Assembly: GCA_029215795.1 (NCBI GenBank)
Contig: JARDYH010000002.1
Coordinates: 363,532,973-363,596,972 of the forward strand
Source of the DNA: Anniella stebbinsi
Lineage: Eukaryota > Chordata > Lepidosauria > Squamata > Anniellidae
DNA: 64,000 bases
Direction of reading: 5' to 3'
The position numbers were made by a program, and so were the translations under genes. Below are positions 43,896 through 56,482 of this stretch, piece after piece. Numbering within the stretch: the first letter of the stretch is position 1; each line of letters begins with the position of its first letter. Below the pieces are notes generated by a model that saw nothing but the letters and a program-made list of their open reading frames with translations, was not told where the DNA came from and did not search any database.

Positions 43896-45076
43896 GCCAA
43901 GGAAGCAGGGAGGAAAGTGATCTGTTTTTATTTCTTTGGGTGCCCAAATGCCAGAAAAACAAAGAAAAAAAGCAGCCCTCCCCCCACCTGATTTTTAAAA
44001 AAAGCTATAGATAGATGTAACTCCGGCCCACCTGGGGTCCCAGAGGGCCCCACCCCCTTTCTTTAGCCCCACCCCTTTCCCCAACCACCATTCATTGGGT
44101 GTTTTCCCAGCTTTTGACATCCCCCCCAATTCTAAAAGGTTGAATTTCCTCTCCAAAGGTTTGGTTACTGGGCGAAAGGGCTTAAGCTAAAATATGATGG
44201 CCTTTGTTCGTATTTTGGGGTCTGCCCTGCTTTGCTTTTGGTCCCGCCCACCACTGGAAAGTTTTTCCGGGATGGCATCGCATCCCTGCTATAATGAGAC
44301 AATTTCAGTATAACGCTTCACCTTGGACCCAGGGCCGGCCCTACCATTCGGTGGGCTGAAGCAGCCACCTCAGATGCCAAATGCTGGGAGGTGGCAGCAA
44401 GGTATTGGAGGTGAGACCCGTGCACCTCATGAGCTGCACTATTCTTCCTAAGCTAGCTAAGGTTCAATGGAGGATGCTGTTCCATCACTACGTTGAAGAA
44501 ACAGTCTGGTCGGCTTTTGGAAATGGAAGAGGCTGTCATCTTGTTCTTCGCTTTAGGCAACAAAATGTCTTCGGCCAGCCCTTGCCGAGATCTGCCCTGC
44601 CAAAAAAGAGCTTGGCCCCACCCCCAGGCCCCACCCAGAAAGCGGTAACACTTATTCCAAATGTCGGCCACTTGGAAGGAGGCAAAATAAGGTCTAACCG
44701 ACTTTAAATGCAAACCTGCACCTCTTAGTAGTGAGGATCATCTGTTCATGTCTTCTCTAGGCATGCCATGCTAGTTTGATCTTTCTAGCTCCTTCTCATG
44801 CTTTTACCCTTCACTGCCTTTTCAGCACATATAATGTACATTTTTCTATTCTCCCAGTCTAGCCAATCATTGTTCATTTAGGTTGGGAGGAGATGGACCT
44901 TGTTCTGGTCCAGCGAAGCAATTTGTACCTTCTTCCAATGACATTAGTGAAAACATTCCAGGGAACAGTTTGTAGCAGAAAATCAGAGACAGTTACACCA
45001 TACCGCTGATGGGATTAGCTTAGAGAGATGTTGAGAAATTGGACTTTGAGTTTCTACAAGACTTTGGCATTTGGCA

Positions 45077-45106
45077 AGAGAGAGAGAGAATGAGAATGAG
45101 AATGAG

Positions 45107-45155
<49 letters not shown>
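45077..45155. repeat. Compound (GA)n-(GAGAAT)n-(GA)n microsatellite
   Basis: Runs of GA flank four units containing GAGAAT or TGAGAA. Confidence 0.97.
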
Positions 45156-45158
<3 letters not shown>

Positions 45159-45272
45159 CAGCCCACCTGCTTGAACAAGAGGCTTTTCTTAGCTGGGTAG
45201 TTCTATCCAAGATGGCAATGCACAGAAATTGGGGCAGAATTCAAAGTGACATCAATATGATATATATTTAGT

Positions 45273-45499
45273 GGCTCAATTCGGATGACACAATAAACAA
45301 CTGGTGTGGGGGAAACAATCGTCAGTTGTTTTGACTATCATGTCGTCCGAATGCTGCCATAGTCAACTCAGCGCTGATCCTCAGCCACACCACAGTTGAT
45401 TATTTATTACCATGTTGTGTGGGGAGTACCCCCTAGGGTTAGCGTGAGGGTTAGGGTTAGTCAACCCACCATTGACTATCGTGTCATCCGAATTGAGCT
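45273..45499. mobile_element. Short Harbinger-like MITE
   Basis: TIRs GGCTCAATTCGGATGACAC and GTGTCATCCGAATTGAGC. The interior includes a few TTAGGG-like units (about 45438-45460), too few to be telomeric. Confidence 0.75.
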
Positions 45500-45659
45500 A
45501 CTGAGTATCTTACTTGTAGGTTTTTCCTTATCATGGTTGAGAGGAAGAGTGGACTATTGCTCTCTATGTGCATAACAAGACAGTTTACTGCCAACACTGT
45601 TCTTGTTATTTTTTAATAGCTAATTACAAGGGCTTATCACTACAAGCTAGAGCACCCTT

Positions 45660-45840
45660 TCATAAGAACAGAAGAGCCCTGATGCTGGATCAGACCCAGG
45701 GTCCATCTAGTCCAGCACTCTGTTCACACAGTGGCCAACCAGCTGTTGACCAGGGACCAACAAAGCAGGACATGTTGCAACAGCAATCTCCTGCCCATGT
45801 TCCTCAGCAACTAGTGTATACAGGCTTACTGCTTTTCCCC
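45660..45840 (+). repeat. Interspersed repeat (AAGAGCCCTG...GGATCAGACC family)
   Basis: TCATAAGAACAGAAGAGCCC, GGTCCATCTAGTCCAGCACT and ACAGTGGCCAACCAGCTG. I know this sequence type as a common reptile repeat but cannot name its family with certainty. Confidence 0.6.
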
Positions 45841-45970
45841 AACCGTCATCCAGGTGCATTGGACTACAAGTCCCATCACATCCAGCTAGCATGGCATTGG
45901 ATGCATGGCCTCCCCCAACCTGGCACCCTCCAGATGCATTGGACAACAAATCTCATCATACCCAGCATGA

Positions 45971-45972
45971 TT

Positions 45973-46028
<56 letters not shown>
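45971..46028. repeat. (TTTC)n microsatellite
   Basis: About 14 tandem TTTC units. Confidence 0.98.
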
Positions 46029-46112
46029 TGTATACCACTTGATATAACAACATCTCTAAGTGATTTACATGCCAAAGTATTTAAAACCACCACTAAAATA
46101 CCCAGTTAATAA

Positions 46113-46648
46113 ACATTAGGCCTCATCTGGAGTACTGTGTCCAGTTCTGGACACTGCACTTCAAGAAGGATGCAGACAATCTGGAGCGTGTTCAGAGGAG
46201 GACAACGAGGATGATCAGGGACCTGGAAACAAAACCCTATGAGGAGAGACTGAAAGAACTGGGCATGTTTAGCCTGGAAAAGAGAAGACTGAGGGGAGAC
46301 AGGATAGCAGTCTTCAAATACTTGAAAGGTTGTCACACAGAGGAGGGCCAGGATCTCCTCTCGATCAACCCAGAGTGCAGGAGGACACAGAATAATGGGC
46401 TCAAGTTACAGGAAGCCAGATTCCGGCTGGACATCAGGAAAAACTTCCTGACTGTTAGAGCAGTACAACAATGGAACCCATGACCTAGGGTGGTGGTGGG
46501 CTCTCCCACATTAGAGGCATTGAGGAGGCAGCTGGATAGCCATCTGTCAGGGATGCTTTAAGGTGGATTCCTACATTGAGCAGGGGGTCAGACTCGATGG
46601 CCTTAGAGGCCCCTTCCAACTCTACTATTCTATGATTCTATGATTCAC
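46113..46648 (+). mobile_element. CR1-like LINE 3' end
   Basis: The coding tail reads [40 protein letters not shown] and [20 protein letters not shown], followed by GGTGGTGGGCTCTCCCACAT and a CTATGATTCTATGATTC tail, the CR1 signature. Only the end of ORF2 remains; the original frame shows small breaks. Confidence 0.85.
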
Positions 46649-47516
46649 AGGTACACCCCCCTCAATTAAAATAACAGAAACATTTTTTAAAAACCAATAG
46701 AAAATCAATCAGATGGAGCAGCACTGTGCTTATACAAGCCAGGGAAAGCTTGCATCAACTGGTAGCTTTTCTCCCTCCTGAACCACACAGAAGAGGGGTT
46801 TTCTAGAGAGTAGGTGCCACTAATGAGAAAGCCCTGCTTTCTAGACGGCACATGATGACATTCTGTCAATTGTGGAATGACCAGCAAGAGTTCCTCTGAG
46901 GACCCTAATGGCCGGCTGAGGGTTTACAGGGCTGAAATCTCCAATGTGATGTCTGTGTACACGGATGTGCCCGCAGACCCGCCTCTAATTATTTTTCTTT
47001 AATTAAAAACATTTTTAAACTAGATATGCTGCAAAGCAAAGTGCTCCCCCACCCCAGGACCCTCTTTCTTTGGGTTCAAAAGAGTGGTTGAGGCGTTCAG
47101 CCCCGCCACTTCTGTCCTGTAGTTACGTTCTCGGGCAAGTGACTTTTCTTTTATGTCTCCCCAGCTTGCCTCCTAGGAAATGAACTGTTTTGTGACGGGC
47201 CATGCTCAAAATGGTAGCCATTTTATGAAGACGCTAGGTCCCACCCCATGGCAGCCATTTCGTGAGAGCGCCCGTGACACACTCTCAAAATTCCAAATGT
47301 CTCACTGGTTCAAAAAGGTTGGGGACCCCTGAAATAGGGGAAGATGGTCTGCTAGGTGCCCTGAACCCGAGTTGAGGGTGTTGTCACAGAACCTTGAACA
47401 TGGCTCGGGAGCTGATAGGCAGCTGGTGCAGTTCTTTCTACACTGATGAAATATGTGGATAGCTGGATGTCCCAATGCTCACTCTAGCTGCTGCATTTTG
47501 CACTAGTTCTGCCCAC

Positions 47517-47683
47517 TTGACCAGATACAAAAGAGGGCAGGGCTCCTGCAGCTTTAACTGTTGTGATGAAGAGGCAGTTTCACCAGGTGCTGCATGCATA
47601 AAAGGATACCTGCTGAAATTCCCTTTTCTATGCAACTGCTCAAGGTACAGGAGCCCTGTCCTTCTTTCCATAGGGTCACCCTA
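47517..47683 (+). mobile_element. Family A MITE, right half only (copy 11)
   Basis: Begins exactly at the internal TIR-like motif (TTGACCAGATACAAAAG) and runs to the right tip GGTCACCCTA. The left arm is absent. No target duplication was recognised. Either it is a truncation or a descendant of the half-unit from which the palindrome arose. Confidence 0.7.
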
Positions 47684-48212
47684 ACCATACCCTTAAGCCC
47701 AACAGCGCCATCACAATTTTTTTGGCTACGTGCCTGGTCTCCCCTCTTGTATCCAGGAATGTGTTCAGTCCTGCATCGGAATTTCACTGCCTTAATGAGC
47801 AGTTCATATATATGGTACAAGGGTGTGTGTGTGTGTTGTATCCTCATCAACCCAATTAGTGCATTCCAGGGTAGGCCAAGGAGAGGTTGACGACCTCTTT
47901 TCTTGGTTGCCTGCTGTAGGGTTGCAATGGATAACACCAGCATTGAGAGAATTCCCATGAATTTTCATGAACCAGTTTCAAAACAGGCCCCTGCATGGTA
48001 TTTTCACCCCCTCCCCCAGCTCGTCCTTCTTTCTAGATTAACAGGCCACAAACCACCAAGAAGGCGCACTGCATAAGCCCCGTTGACATAAAAACCAGTG
48101 ATTAATTATTTTAATTATGATGGCATCAGCCTTCCCTATCCTGGTGCCCACCAGATCTATTGGGCTAGCAACCCCATCCCACCCCAGCCACATTTACCAC
48201 TCACGTAGCTCA

Positions 48213-48345
48213 CACTCTCCAGGTGCACATGACACAATAATTTGATGCTCCTGGAGACCACGGTTTATTGTGAGTTAAATAACCCATGGACACCATGGCT
48301 TATCATGGGTTAAATAACCCACCATGGTCATCTGAATTTGGTCAT
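48213..48345. mobile_element. Degraded Harbinger-like MITE
   Basis: Inverted motifs ATGACACAATAA and GGTCATCTGAATTTGG with GGGTTAAATAACCC repeats inside. The ends are diverged; a second diverged copy probably lies at about 5855-6165. Confidence 0.5.
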
Positions 48346-48423
48346 TAGCTGGGGGAACGTGGATATCCACCGACAACAGTATAATGGTGTGAGCTATTCC
48401 TGCTGTAATGCAAAATACTGCGA

Positions 48424-49040
48424 AGCGACCATTGGGATTCATGCATCATATCTCATGGTCTGTGTTGCTTGAGGACTTCACTCTCAAAAGTCTAGGTTTG
48501 CATCCCTGCATATTCAACTATATTAATACTGAATTAGGGTCACCACCTCTTTTGTTTTTCCTGACAGGCTCGTCATCTGTCATAGCTACATGGCAGGCAG
48601 GTACATCATGGTCCTCTCCACGCTGGAATAGGAAGAAATACCTATTGAATTGGGCTGATGCAGATGGATGAGAATTTTGGTTCAATTCATTTTTAATAAG
48701 AATTCATGAAGATCCACAAATTTCTTCATATTTGGGATAGAAATATATATACGGCAGAAAGTGACGCATTCACCCATTACTAGGTCGAGGGGAAATGTCT
48801 GTTTAGATGCAGCTCATTCAACTTGTGGGCCACTGAGATGCACCCCACCAATCATTTCCACCAGGGGGTGAGTGGGGGCCACATTAGACCAAGATGGCGG
48901 ATTCATGATTGGGACCTCCCCAAGGTGGCTATAGATGTAGGGCGGAAAAAAAGACAGCTACAGCCCCAGATTATGATTACTGTGTGATGAAAGAAAGGCA
49001 ATTTGTGCACGCACAGAAGTACTCTTTGTTCTCTCGTATG
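48424..49040 (+). repeat. Duplicated ~0.6-kb segment, copy 1
   Basis: Runs from GACCATTGGGATTCATGC to about GTACTCTTTGTTCTCTCGTA. It is matched along nearly its whole length by 53874-54655 in the same direction. No coding frame or transposon border was recognised. Confidence 0.75.
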
Positions 49041-49126
49041 ATTCTTTGGAGTGGCTTGGTCTTGAATGGCAATTAGGACCCATTAGCTTTACGAAAAGAA
49101 CTAAAAGTGGTTTCTTGATATGGTTC

Positions 49127-49960
49127 ATGGGTATTATTATTATTATTATTACTATTATTATTACTATTATTTGCATTGATATACCGCCCCATAGCCGAAG
49201 CTCTCTGGGCAGTTTACAAAAATTAAAAACATTGAATATTTAAAAACCAATCTACAAAATTTTAAACCATAAAAGCCTAAAAACAAACTGCATATCATTT
49301 AAACTGTCCAGGGGTCAGTTTAAAAACTCAACTTATGCTGTTAAATGCCTGGGAGAAGAGAAAAGTCTTAACCCGGCGCCGAAAAGATGAAAGTGTTGGC
49401 GCCAGGCGAGACTCGTTGGGGAGATCGTTCCATAGTTGGCGGGTCACCACTGAAAAGGCCATCTCCCTTGTTGCCATCATCCGAGCTTCCCTCAGAGTAG
49501 GGACTCGGAGGAGGACCTTAGATGTTGAGCGTAGTGTACGGGTAGGTTCATGTCGGGAAAGACATTCCCTCAGGTATTGTGGTCCCAAGCTGTGTAAGGC
49601 TTTATAGGTTAAAACTGGCACCTTGAATCGGGCTCGGAAATGTACAGGCAGCCAATGCAAGCGGGCCAGAGTAGGTCTTATATGCTCAAAACTTCTGGTC
49701 CCTGATATCAATCTAGCCACTGCAGTTTGCACAAGCTGTAGCTTCCGAACCGTCTTCAAAGGCAGCCCCACGTAGAGCGCATTGCAGTAATCTAACTTGG
49801 AGGTTACCAGAGCATGGACAACTGAAGCCAGGTTATCCCTGTCCAGATAGGGGCATAGCTGGGCCACCAACTGAAGTTGGTAGAAGGCACTCCGTATAAC
49901 TGAGGCCACTTGAGCCTCAAGTGACAGAGATGGTTCTAGGAGAACCCCCAAGCATGGTTT
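49127..49960 (-). mobile_element. L2-like LINE, second lineage, with readable coding tail
   Basis: An ATT-rich tail (49132-49171), TGATATACCGCCCCATAGCC, then a minus-strand frame 49951-49328 of 207 codons. It reads MGVLLEPSLSLEAQVASVIR at its start, then ALVTSKLDYCNALYVGLPLK, ARLHWLPVHFRARFK and RQLWNDLPNESR, typical of the L2-clade reverse transcriptase C-terminus. It lacks the catalytic YxDD part. Confidence 0.83.
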
Positions 49961-50894
49961 CGGGGAATGTCATGAAGAGTGCCTGCACTTCAAAACTGAC
50001 ACTGCATGGCTGCATAGGGGTAGAGCCAAGCAGCATATGGCAAAGGGGGCATCAAGTGGTGGAACAAGTGGCAGAGACTGCAGGACCGGGTTGGAGCATG
50101 AGGAACATGGAGCTGAGCTAATAAAAAAGCTTCTCCCCCCCCCCCCAAAGAGCACAAAATCACCTGCCTCCAAGATTCTGTCCCCAAGGTTCTACCCCCC
50201 CCCCCCCTGTGACTACTAGAACCATCTTCATCCCCTGGAGAATCTGAGAAAGAAGCTAAAACTTTGACTCAGCAGGCCAAAGGGTGAGACTTGGCAACCC
50301 CACGTGAGTCCAATGTCTCCGTCCGGTTAGCTAAAATGGGAAACGTCTGATAGTTGTTTTTAACCCAGCTCCTAAGAGCGCACGCAAGAGAGACACAGCT
50401 ATTGTTTCGGAGGGCTCCCTGTTTTCACAATACTTCCCCCCCCTTCAAGCAATTGATGATCCTCCTTGGGGACGAATCTTCTCTAGTGAACATGTCGACA
50501 TCATGACCCTGAAGGGGAATCCCGCCAAAGGAACAGCCAAGATTTAATTACCAGCCAGCTCGCGGGACATAAACGATCTACGGAAAAGTATACAGTCCTC
50601 AGCAGAGGCGGCACCCATTAACCCGAGCGGGTGACCTCCCTCTGTTTAGTTTACTGTCAGAAGACTGTCCTCATATCTTTGGGGAAGAGGGCTGGCTGTT
50701 TGCAGGGCGGGGTGAAGGAGGACACAGTGTTTGTAGCAGAAATAACTTCCCTGAAGCAGAGCAGCAGGCATAAGCATGTGCTGCTTGCCAGAGCCAGAAT
50801 GAGCATTGCAAGTCGTCCAGCACATGAAATTCAGAGGGACAATGCTTCTAAACAGGGAGGCTCTTTTTAGCTATCATAGGGGTGTTCCAGCATG

Positions 50895-51240
50895 GCTCTT
50901 CTTATGTTCTTTCGCCCTGCCTGTCCTTCTACTCCAGCATTCTGTTCACACAGTGGCCAACCAGCTGTCCCAATAGGAAACCGACAAGTAGGACATGGCT
51001 GTAACAGCACCCTCCCACCCATGTTCCCCAGCAACTGGTATACATAGGCTTACTGCCTCTGCTACTGGAGATAGCATATAGCCATCACAACTAGTAACCA
51101 TTGATAGCCTTCGCCTCTAGGAATTGATCCAACCCCCTTTTTAAAGTCACCCGAATTGGTGGCCGTCACCACGTCTTGTGGTAGCGAATTCCGTAGTTCA
51201 GCTCTGCACTGTGTTCTGAAGTCCTTCCTTTTGTCCAATC
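50895..51240 (+). repeat. Longer copy of the same interspersed repeat
   Basis: CCAGCATTCTGTTCACACAG, GGTATACATAGGCTTACTGC, then GTGGCCGTCACCACGTCTTG and GTCCTTCCTTTTGTCC, the downstream part not present in the other copies. Confidence 0.6.
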
Positions 51241-51367
51241 CTGGCCCTTCCTTTATCCCTACCTTCTTTCTCCAAAGCACAGGTTGTTTGATGGCTTCCT
51301 GGCTTTTGCATGTTCCCCCCTCCCCAATCGTAGCTTTTGACATGCGTCTCGTAAGTAAGAACTTTAA

Positions 51368-51486
51368 GGTGCAAACCTATGCCTGTTTAGGCAGGAAAAA
51401 GTCCTACAACTCCCAGCATGCCCCAGCCAGCATGGTCTTGTAGGACTTTTTTCCTATCTAAATAAGTTTAGGATTGTGCCTTTAAA
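51368..51486. mobile_element. Palindromic GCACAATCCTATG element, shorter copy
   Basis: AAGGTGCAAACCTATGCC to TTTAGGATTGTGCCTTT, with the AAAAAGTCCTACAACTCCC / GTAGGACTTTTTTCC arms. Confidence 0.65.
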
Positions 51487-52777
51487 CAAATCCATGCTGC
51501 TATTTTTTGGGGGGGTTGTTTTATTTGAACCTACCACCATTTTGTCTTTGGCTCCACCAACTGCTTGCAAGTGGGCCACTGAGAGAGGGCAGATTTGGCC
51601 CTGCGTCTGAGATTCTACATCCCCGAAATACAGTGGCATTGATTGTAAGATTAAACATAGGGTACAACATTCTCAAATTCTGAGCTGGTTGGGAAATGGA
51701 ATCTTCTGTCTATTCACCTGGAACTAAGCCCTATTGAACTGAGTTGGATTGACTGCTGAGCAAATATGCCTAGGATTACTTTATCAGGAAGGGCTCAGAT
51801 ATGTGATGGTCAGCTTGTCGGACAACCCAATTCAACAGGATCAGTGCGGGATAATCTATTGCTGAGGAACACAGCAGCATACAGAAGGTGTAGAAGAGAC
51901 CAGTTGGTGTGTTCCCTTTTCCCCCAATTTCCTGGAACAACACTTACCCAGGTTTGGTTCCTTTTGGAAGGAAGGGTCACTAGAGAATTATTGACTAATG
52001 TGTTGCCCGAATGCAGCCACAGACTATGACTGCTACTTTATCCTTTGGGAATGACAGGGGAGGGAAGGTATGCCCCCTACCACAATGACCCCTCCCCCAT
52101 TCCGATCATTCAAGGACAGTCCAAGTTAGTAGGGAATTTCCTGGCAATTGGCTCCCGTTGTGAAGCATTTCTCTGGCCACTGAGCCTTTCTCCTGGAATC
52201 TTCCTAACAAAAGGAAGGTGTGAGGATTGGCCACACCCAACTGGCAGATTTTACCGCTCTTCAGAACATGTCTTTAGTCATGGGTAATGGAGAGATACTG
52301 GTGTAAAATAAGAGTGTTGCCATCATACAGGAGACTCCCTATTTTGGGCTGTAAAATGTTGGAGGAAATCAAACATTTCGGATGACATGGACCAAACGAA
52401 CCAGACTCTGAACATAGATGGTTAGGGTGGTAGAATGGCCATAAGTGAATGGTCTACCACCCAAAAAGATAAGAATGAATGGATCTGATGAGGACTGGGG
52501 AAAGAAAAAAAGAGCAAGTCAGGCCCCAGGACTGCACAAGCCCTGCGATTCCATAGCTGCATTTCCCCAGTGCAGAAATTGGCATTGGGAAGAACAACCT
52601 TCATTTTAAAAGCAAGTTTCTAGCTCTCAATGATGAAATGATAGGCTTGAAACTAAGCAGGATTTCCGGTAGTTATGGGAATGGCTGGGAATAGAGTAGA
52701 TGTGTCAGACTACAATCCCCACCATTCTTAGCCAGCTCAACCATTGATGATGCTGGTTGGGGATTTGGGGTATTGTA

Positions 52778-53295
52778 TCATAGAATCATAGAATCGTAGA
52801 GGTGGAAGGGGCCAATAAGGCCATTGAGTCCAACCCTCTGCTCAGTGCAGGAATCCACCTTAACGTATACCTGACAGATGGTTGTCTAGTTGCCTCTTGA
52901 AGACCTCTAGTGTAGGAGAGCCCATGCCCACCCTAGGCCATTGGTGCCATTGTCATACTGCTCTAACAGTCAGGATGTTTTTCCTGTTGTCCAGCCGAAA
53001 TCTGGCTTCCTGTAACTTGAGCCCATTCTTCTGTGTCCTGCACTCTGGGATGATTGAGAAGAGATCCTGACCCTCCTCTGTGTGACAATCTTTAAAGTCC
53101 TTGAAGAGTTCTATCATGTCTCCCCTCAGTCTTCTCTTCTCCAGGCTAAACATGCCCAGTTCTCTCTGTCTCTCCTCATAGAGCTTTGTTTCTAGACCCC
53201 TGATCGTCCTCATTGCCCTCCTCTGAACCCCCTCCAGCTTGTCTGTATCCTTGACATGTGGTGCCGAGAACTGGATGCAATTGTTGTACACTTTT
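52778..53295 (-). mobile_element. CR1-like LINE 3' end, minus orientation
   Basis: Starts with the reverse-complement tail ATCATAGAATCATAGAATCG, then the coding tail on the minus strand ([40 protein letters not shown]). Confidence 0.85.
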
Positions 53296-53873
53296 GGGGA
53301 GGAACAGGTTGAGGAAAGTTGAATAGAGATGATAGAACTCTTTGATCCTTCCTGTGAACAGCGCTTGCAGATGTGTGCCCTTCTGCAGCACACAAGACCA
53401 AGATTTTCCTCGGGTGGACTTTTGAGCTGCTTTGATGCAAATGTTTATTATTTTTAATCCCAAAATTACATGTGTCCTGGCACTCCACCACATAACACTT
53501 TGCTGGGCTGGCTGAATAATAGTCGTAAAATCAGTCCGAAACATTCAGATATGGGGTCTCTCTGTGTGTTTCAAACCAAACCAACCCCCCGAAAGAACGC
53601 TTATCGATGACAACAGTTTTGAAATTCCATGGAATTTGTACAAAAATATGTGGAAGAGACTAGTGTCAAAGGCTCAGGTCTCTTCGGGGAGTGGCCCATG
53701 TCAGTTTTAAAGCAGACTGGCCAAAGGCATACTCATGCCGTGGCATTAGACAAGCTGCCAAAGCCACGGAAATATGGAACTACTTAATCCTCCCAGAATC
53801 GGGTCTGTCCTCCGTTGCTTTCATGGAATGCTCACGGCCAGCTCAAGATATTCCTTCCTCCTTGCGCCAAAAC

Positions 53874-54655
53874 GATCATTCGGAGTCATGCATCACATCT
53901 TATCCTCTGTGTTTCCTTCCCTTAAATTTCAGTCCATCCTTCTGAGAACATGGGATGGCTGAGAATTGAGTTTGGTTGAGATAAGAATTTACCAAAATTT
54001 TCAAAGTTCTCCATATATGGAATGAAAAGAAATTGAGTTTTTTTTTTAATGAATAAATAAATAAATAAATGTGGGAGAAGCCATCCAGGTCCAGGATGCT
54101 TGAGGACTTCACCCTCAAAAGTCAAGATTTGCATCTCTGCATATTTAGCTATGTTAGTACTGACTTAGGGTCACCACCACTATTTTTTCCCCCCAGACAG
54201 GCTCGCCATCTTTCATAGCTACATGGCAAGCAGGTACATCATGGTCCTCTCCGTGCTGGAAACAGCAATACCTATTGAATTGGGCTGGTGCAGAAGATGA
54301 GAATTTTGGTTCAGTTCATTTTTAATAAGAATTTATGAAATTTCTTCATATTTGGGATGAACATGGCAAAAAGTGAATCTGACACATTCACCCATTACTA
54401 GGTTGAGGGGAAATATCTGTTTAGATGCAGCTCATTCAACTTGTGGGCCACTGAGATGCACCTTACCAATCATTTCCACTAGGGGGTGAGTGGGGGCCAC
54501 ATTAGACAAAGATGGCAGATTCATGATTGGAAACTCCCCAAGGTGGCAATAGATGTAGGGAGGGGAAAAAATAGCTACAGACCCAGATTATGATTACTAT
54601 GTGATGAAAGAAAGGCAATCTGTGCATGCTCAGAGGTACTCTTGATTCTCTCATA
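53874..54655 (+). repeat. Duplicated ~0.6-kb segment, copy 2
   Basis: Shares long blocks with copy 1, for example ATAGCTACATGGCA, CAGCTCATTCAACTTGTGGG and CCAGATTATGATTACT. It has about 170 extra bases at 53925-54095 (including an AATA tract) that copy 1 lacks. Confidence 0.75.
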
Positions 54656-55212
54656 TGATTTTCTCAAATTGCAGTACCTAAAAGGGTATTGTTCCGAGTT
54701 CTAAGAAGGGTGTACTGGAATTCAATGAAAGGAATATGAAGTCTAGTCTAAAATCTATTGATCAGTACCATGCAGGATTGGGTTCTGCTGTGATTAAAGT
54801 TTAATAAAGAAAGAGATTCTTGGGAAATGCCCTGGCACGCCCCAGGCTCTGATTAAGCCCCATTAAAGTATTGTGATTTGCTTCGGGGGGTTGAGGGAGG
54901 GACCCCCTAAGGAGGATGCAAGCCATGGATATAAATAGGATTACGGAATGAGACAGGGAGGCACATGGACCAGAAAGTGGAATGCAGTTGTACACCTCTT
55001 ATCTATTCTCTATTCTCTCCCTTGGCTTGATCAGTCTTTGTTTTGACATATCATCCAATGTAATTTCTATGCCATGACCTTCACGCAACATTGTTCTTTG
55101 ATCTCCTTGATCTTTTCCTCTACTAGGATGTCCGAGGCTCCCTCTGTTATCTCTTCCCAGATGGCTTCTCGTGTAAAATATCTCCACCTTGATAGCTCCC
55201 TGGTTTTTTTTA

Positions 55213-55236
55213 AACAAACAAACAAACAAACAAACA
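55213..55236. repeat. (CAAA)n microsatellite
   Basis: Six CAAA units after a T run. Confidence 0.93.
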
Positions 55237-55297
55237 CCTGATTTTGAATAAATAAGGTGACCATATGAAAAAGAGAACAGGGCTCCTGTATCTTTAA

Positions 55298-55816
55298 GGC
55301 CCTGTTCAGAAGACACATGAAAAATGGCTTTATTCTCTGTGGTTAAAGTAGGGTGACCATATTCGAGAAACCAAAAAAGAGGACACCCAGTGTGGGCAGG
55401 GAGAGTGTGCTTTACAGGGCCTCCGGAAAGCACGTCATTTCCCCCGCCACGCTATTGGCAGCTGCTGTTAGCATGGCCGTTGTGAATGACATGTTTTCCA
55501 AAGTCCCCAGAAAGCACGCTTTTCCCTCCTCCACTCCAATCGGGGCCTTAACAGCCCCGATTGGAGAGGAGGAGAGGAAAGCATGTCATTCCTGCCCCCC
55601 CACTGCTCCAATAGGGGCCTCCAGAAAGTGCATCATTCCCCTCTGTCACACTGAAAGTCTTAAAGGGGGAAGTGTGTCATTCCAGGACATTATAGAAAAT
55701 TACAGAAAATCCCCCCTGACACCCATATAAGAACAAAAACCAGGACAAATCCGGGAAAATCCTGACAGTTGGTCACCCTAGAAAGCCTTGGGTTAAGGTG
55801 TCTTCTGAACAGGGCC
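55298..55816. mobile_element. Harbinger-like MITE with TAA target duplication, middle level of nest
   Basis: 519 bp including its own insert. The TIRs are perfect for 19 bases, GGCCCTGTTCAGAAGACAC, with weaker pairing inward. TAA on both sides (55295-55297 and 55817-55819) fits the TWA preference of PIF/Harbinger transposons. The target was the CTTTAACAGTTG stretch of a family A MITE. Confidence 0.85.
55349..55780. mobile_element. Innermost element of the nest: another TAGGGTGACC-ended MITE
   Basis: 432 bp from TAGGGTGACCATATTCGAG to CAGTTGGTCACCCTA, inside the Harbinger-like element 55298-55816. The interior has GC-rich imperfect repeats (AAAGCACGTCATT, AAGCATGTCATT, AAGTGTGTCATT). No perfect target duplication was found (GGTTAAAG left, GAAAGCCT right). 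Confidence 0.78.
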
Positions 55817-56319
55817 TAACAGTTGTATAGAAAAGGGGATTTCAGCAGGTGTCGTTCGTATGCATGCAGCACCTGGTGAAATTCCCTCTTCATCACAACA
55901 GTTAAAGCTGCAGGAACCCTGCCCTCTTGACCTGATACAAAAGAGGACAGGGCTCTTGTAGCTTTAATTGTTGTGATGAAGAGGGAATTTCACCAGGCGC
56001 TGCATGCCTACCAATGACACCTGTGAAATTCCCTTTTCTATGCAACTGTTAAAGATCCAGGAGCCTGGTCCTCCTTTCCATATGGCCACCCTAGAATAAA
56101 GCTGAACCTTTGTAATGCCCCCTCTCCCTCTGCTGCTCAATTCTCTCACTTTATTTTACTACCATTTCTAATTCTGCCATCTCTTCCACCCCTCAAGTAC
56201 ATAACCTTCATGTTATCTTTGAGTCTTCTCATTATTGCTTCTACACACCCAGTAAATGGCTAGATCCAATCACTTTCTTCTGCACCCAGACAGAGTAGAC
56301 TGGTCCAAATAGACAATGC

Positions 56320-56420
56320 GGTACATAAGAACTTATGAAGAGCCCTGTTGGATCATTCAGAAGATCCATCCGTTCCAGAATCCTGTTTTCAAACAGTGGA
56401 GGCCTCGGAGAAACACGTAA
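56320..56420 (+). repeat. Diverged copy of the same interspersed repeat
   Basis: ACATAAGAACTTATGAAGAGC and CCGTTCCAGAATCCTGTT. A reversed fragment lies at 3582-3630 (TTTGATCCAGCAGGGCTCTT). Confidence 0.5.
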
Positions 56421-56482
56421 GAGGAATTTCCCGTTGTTACTTTTGTGTAGTGATAAAATTTGAAACGCTCAAACTCCTTTAG

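Larger units (their letters stand above)
55253..56093 (+). mobile_element. Family A MITE (copy 12), outermost of a three-level nest
   Basis: Left piece 55253-55297, right piece 55817-56093. The flanks share GAATAAA (55246-55252 and 56094-56100), a 7-bp match to the expected 8-bp duplication. It is interrupted after CTTTAA by a Harbinger-like element (55298-55816). The centre is rearranged: CCCTCTTGACCTGATAC. Confidence 0.85.

Noticed and set aside
45436..45460. TTAGGG-like units, also CCCTAA near 32722-32740
   Set aside because: Only two or three imperfect units each, one of them inside a MITE; not interstitial telomere arrays.
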